Shown here in pieces: positions 15,357 through 17,371 of a stretch of DNA of 17,371 nt. The notes beneath the pieces were generated by a model that saw only the letters and a list, made by a program, of their open reading frames with translations, was not told the origin of the DNA and made no database searches. A program made the position numbers and the translations under genes. The stretch is taken from NCBI GenBank assembly GCA_029260155.1, contig JAJDDU010000184.1, positions 1 through 17,371 on the forward strand. Direction: 5' to 3'. Within the stretch, counting starts at the first letter, position 1; each line of letters begins with the position of its first letter. The stretch is from Phycisphaerae bacterium. GTDB lineage: Bacteria > Planctomycetota > Phycisphaerae > UBA1845.

Positions 15357-16261
15357 TGGGGACAGTCGTCCAATCGGCGCGGACCTGGGCGGATATGGTT
15401 AAGCTGTCGCACTCTGTGTTTGCGCTGCCGTTCGCGGTGATGGCGACGTTCATGGCCGGTCGCAACATCGAGGGGCTGCACCGGCCGCGGTGGGGGCAAC
15501 TCGCGCTGATTGTGATTTGCATGATCGCGGCGCGATCGGTGGCTATGACGTTTAACCGCATCGTCGATGCCGCGATCGACGCACGGAACCCGCGGACGGC
15601 CGGTCGACCACTGCCTTCGGGTAAGCTCGGCGCGCGGGCGGCGATGATGTTTCTGTTCGTCGCATCGGCCGTCTTCGTGGGCGGGTGCTACTGTTTCGAC
15701 CGCTTGTATGACAACACTTGGCCTGTTCTGCTGGCTGGGCCGGTGCTTCTCTATCTCTGCGGGTACTCGTACACCAAGCGGTTTACTCGCTGGTCGCATT
15801 TCTACCTCGGCAGCGCGATCGGGCTCTCGCCGGTGGCTGCTTGGATCGCGATTCATCCGCAGAGTATCGGTTGGCCTGCGGTGACGCTGACTGGGGCGGT
15901 GATGTTCTGGATCGCGGGGTTTGACGTTATCTACGCCTGCCAGGATGTGGCGTGTGATCGGGCTGAGGGGTTGTTCAGCATTCCGTCGCGGATGGGCGTA
16001 GCGCGGGCGCTGTCTATCGCGCGCGGCTGCCACTTGTTGGTTGTTGTTCTGCTTGGGCTGCTGGCTTGGATCACGCCGTTGGGGTGGGTGTTTCTGGTCG
16101 GCGTGGGCATGGTGGCGGTGCTGCTTGCGGTAGAGAACAGCCTCGTGAAGCCGGACGATCTGTCGAAGGTCAACTTGGCCTTCTTTACGATGAACGGGCT
16201 GGTGAGTGTTGGTCTTGGTGTGTTGGCTGTGATTGACGTGTTGGTCGTTACGCCGCGCTAG
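15356..16261 (+). CDS. ubiA: UbiA-family aromatic prenyltransferase
   Basis: This integral membrane enzyme attaches the isoprenoid tail to an aromatic acid in quinone synthesis. The 301-residue length is usual. The first Mg-diphosphate motif is NRIVDAAID (Asn67, Asp71, Asp75), followed by ARNPRTAGRPLPSG. The second is D190...QDVACD with Asp197 and Asp201. YSYTKRFTRWSHFYLGSAIG and about eight to nine hydrophobic segments match UbiA and the related MqnP-type enzymes. The ATG at 15356 shares its A with the ubiX TGA, typical of translational coupling; an in-frame GTG at 15347 is less likely. Presence beside UbiX and UbiE fits either the classical ubiquinone-like branch or the late futalosine menaquinone branch; the sequence does not decide. 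Confidence 0.92.
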   Translation: MGTVVQSARTWADMVKLSHSVFALPFAVMATFMAGRNIEGLHRPRWGQLALIVICMIAARSVAMTFNRIVDAAIDARNPRTAGRPLPSGKLGARAAMMFLFVASAVFVGGCYCFDRLYDNTWPVLLAGPVLLYLCGYSYTKRFTRWSHFYLGSAIGLSPVAAWIAIHPQSIGWPAVTLTGAVMFWIAGFDVIYACQDVACDRAEGLFSIPSRMGVARALSIARGCHLLVVVLLGLLAWITPLGWVFLVGVGMVAVLLAVENSLVKPDDLSKVNLAFFTMNGLVSVGLGVLAVIDVLVVTPR

Positions 16262-16270
16262 GTTTACCTC

Positions 16271-16936
16271 GTGAATACTCCGATCTTGTCTCGTCTGTAT
16301 CTCGCCAGCGCGGACCCGCAGCTCAGTTTGGAATCGTTGCAGGAACACGCGCGCGATGCGGGGATTCCGGGATTGCATTTGTCGCAGGCGCAGTGCGCGG
16401 AACCGGATAGTGAGCTTCCCGTCGTCTCGGTGGACGGGCTCGCATCGTTGGAGCACGCGGCGCGCTTCGGCGCGGGGCTGACTGTTGAGGCGGGCGTGCA
16501 GACTGCCGCCGAGTGGGATCGCCTTCTGCCGGCGCTTCGCGCGCTCACTGATGCGGGTAGGCCGCTGCGTGTGGAGGTGCTCTTGCGCAACCGGTACGGC
16601 TCGCGAATCGAACAGGCGATAGACCTTCATCGAGTCGCGACTGAGGACACCGGAGTCAAGTTTGATTTGGATATTGCGGCGTTTCATTGCGCGAGCGTTA
16701 ATCCGTGCGATCCGATTCGCGGGTTGGAGAGACACATCGGCTGCGTGCGTCTTTCCAATGTCATCGCGCGCCGGCAAGCGGCGCTCGATCGTGGCGAGAT
16801 CGACATTCGCACAGTCGCGGTCGCGCTGCGCGACGCGAGCTACCATGGTCCGATCGTCCTGGTTCTCGGGACGGATGCACGCGCCGCGGAACGGCTGATC
16901 GCCGACCGCCGGTTCGCTGAAAGCTGCGACTGGTAG
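16271..16936 (+). CDS. Small TIM-barrel protein, AP endonuclease 2/xylose-isomerase-like, possibly degenerate
   Basis: The 221-residue protein begins with GTG at 16271, nine bases after ubiA, so it probably belongs to the same operon. The segments RVEVLLRNRYGSRIEQAIDL, VKFDLDIAAFH (~129-139), IGCVRLSNV and GEIDIRTVAVALRDASYHGPIVLVLG follow the order of the sugar-phosphate isomerase/epimerase (AP_endonuc_2) fold. There they correspond to 'E...R', 'lDxxH', 'HlsD', 'GeiD...L...gYxG' and a final metal-binding 'vEi'. Here the HlsD position reads RLSN and the terminal Glu reads Val/Leu, and the chain is shorter than the usual ~270 residues. The metal site may be incomplete and the function non-catalytic or changed. 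Fold assignment is moderately secure; role is unknown. Confidence 0.75.
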   Translation: MNTPILSRLYLASADPQLSLESLQEHARDAGIPGLHLSQAQCAEPDSELPVVSVDGLASLEHAARFGAGLTVEAGVQTAAEWDRLLPALRALTDAGRPLRVEVLLRNRYGSRIEQAIDLHRVATEDTGVKFDLDIAAFHCASVNPCDPIRGLERHIGCVRLSNVIARRQAALDRGEIDIRTVAVALRDASYHGPIVLVLGTDARAAERLIADRRFAESCDW

Positions 16937-17371
16937 CCGCGTGGACGCGGTGCCTGGACCCTCCGAACCTTGTACAGTCACACTGTCAGATGGGTTCGTT
17001 TCGTCAATAGGTGTTTTGGGTTTGGGCGAGAATCGGCGTTTTGGGGTCGGAAGCGTGGTTTTCGTGTGTTTGGAATGGGTTCGTCTTGTTGGCGGGCGCG
17101 GTCGCACTTGCTGCTCCGTGTGTGGTGAGGGCTCGCGTGGTCTGGCGATCGGCGCGTAGGGTCTCCTCACGGTAATAATGAATTAAGAGTTTTTGCGGCG
17201 GCGTGGGGTGTGGATGAGGGGTTGAGGGTGCTGCCGCCGCAAAAGGTCGGTTGGACTGAACCGCGTCGGAGCGTGTCTGGGGTTTTAGGTGGACGAGTGC
17301 ATGGCGTTCAGGGGCGCATCCTCCGTTGGGCACGTGATAACGAGCGTCGATGCGGCGGCGACGTGAGGCTG
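16937..17371. other. 435-base stretch without a convincing gene
   Basis: Immediately after the stop, CCGCG (16937-16941) and CGCGG (16946-16950) form a small hairpin without a T tract. From about 16980 to 17160 the + strand is unusually G/T-rich. An AT-rich island (17171-17194) and a 12-bp inverted repeat follow. Open frames here are Arg/Pro/Thr- or Gly/Val-rich and show no protein-like pattern. No tRNA or known RNA is recognised. Confidence 0.6.
17191..17244. repeat. Perfect 12-bp inverted repeat with a 30-base spacer
   Basis: TTTTGCGGCGGC (17191-17202) and GCCGCCGCAAAA (17233-17244) are exact reverse complements. Polarity is opposite to an intrinsic terminator: T-run before and A-run after the stem on both strands. 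It could be a protein-binding site, an RNA stem or the remnant of a mobile element end. Confidence 0.75.

Noticed and set aside
15323..17170. Open frame of 615 codons on the minus strand opposite ubiA and the TIM-barrel gene
   Set aside because: The translation is dominated by Arg, His, Pro and Gln with no domain pattern. It lies antisense to two genes with clear family motifs; it is a by-product of GC-rich codon use.
17004..17333. Possible small protein of 109 codons on the minus strand
   Set aside because: Thr/Pro/Ala-rich low-complexity translation, no ribosome site noted, and it crosses the inverted repeat.

Overview
The window is GC-rich and codes densely on both strands. Its content fits a planctomycete-type bacterium: large secreted multi-domain proteins, an IPTL-CTERM-like sorting tail, calcium-binding-like and dockerin-like repeats, seven-bladed SBBP propeller repeats, and a UbiE/UbiX/UbiA-type quinone cluster. 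The lineage is inferred from architecture, not from a marker gene.

Left part, about 1-7119, + strand: an alpha-glucan locus. It opens with the 3' end of a secreted GH13 enzyme resembling branching enzymes and ending in an IPTL-CTERM-like tail (1-1316). Next is a 1001-residue secreted protein (1509-4514) with two similar beta-rich N-terminal domains, a Ca-binding-like segment, a duplicated cysteine-containing dockerin-like repeat and a cohesin-like C-terminal domain. A complete 824-residue GH13 alpha-amylase/neopullulanase-type enzyme with a CBM48-like module follows (4645-7119).

Middle, 7116-11049, - strand: a very large secreted protein gene convergent with the amylase gene; the two stop codons overlap. 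It has a signal peptide, seven SBBP propeller blades, a long Cys-rich region and a beta-helix-like region. Around 7974 the reading frame breaks. The dockerin-like/cohesin-like C-terminal module continues in another frame (7116 to about 7973). That module is clearly homologous to the C-terminus of the 1509-4514 protein, so two otherwise unrelated exported proteins carry the same tail.

Right part, 11386-16936, + strand: six tightly packed genes whose starts and stops overlap or nearly touch. In order they encode a membrane-anchored protein with a ~23-residue repeat, a UbiE/MenG methyltransferase, a multi-pass membrane protein with a helical (TPR-like) C-terminal half, a UbiX flavin prenyltransferase, a UbiA-family prenyltransferase and a small TIM-barrel (AP endonuclease 2/xylose-isomerase-like) protein. 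UbiE, UbiX and UbiA are respiratory-quinone enzymes, so this looks like a quinone operon with three uncharacterised passengers.

Non-coding parts: 11050-11385 lies between divergent genes and carries two small hairpins. 16937-17371 has no convincing gene but holds a perfect 12-bp inverted repeat beside an AT-rich island. I saw no tRNA, rRNA, CRISPR array, insertion sequence or integrase.
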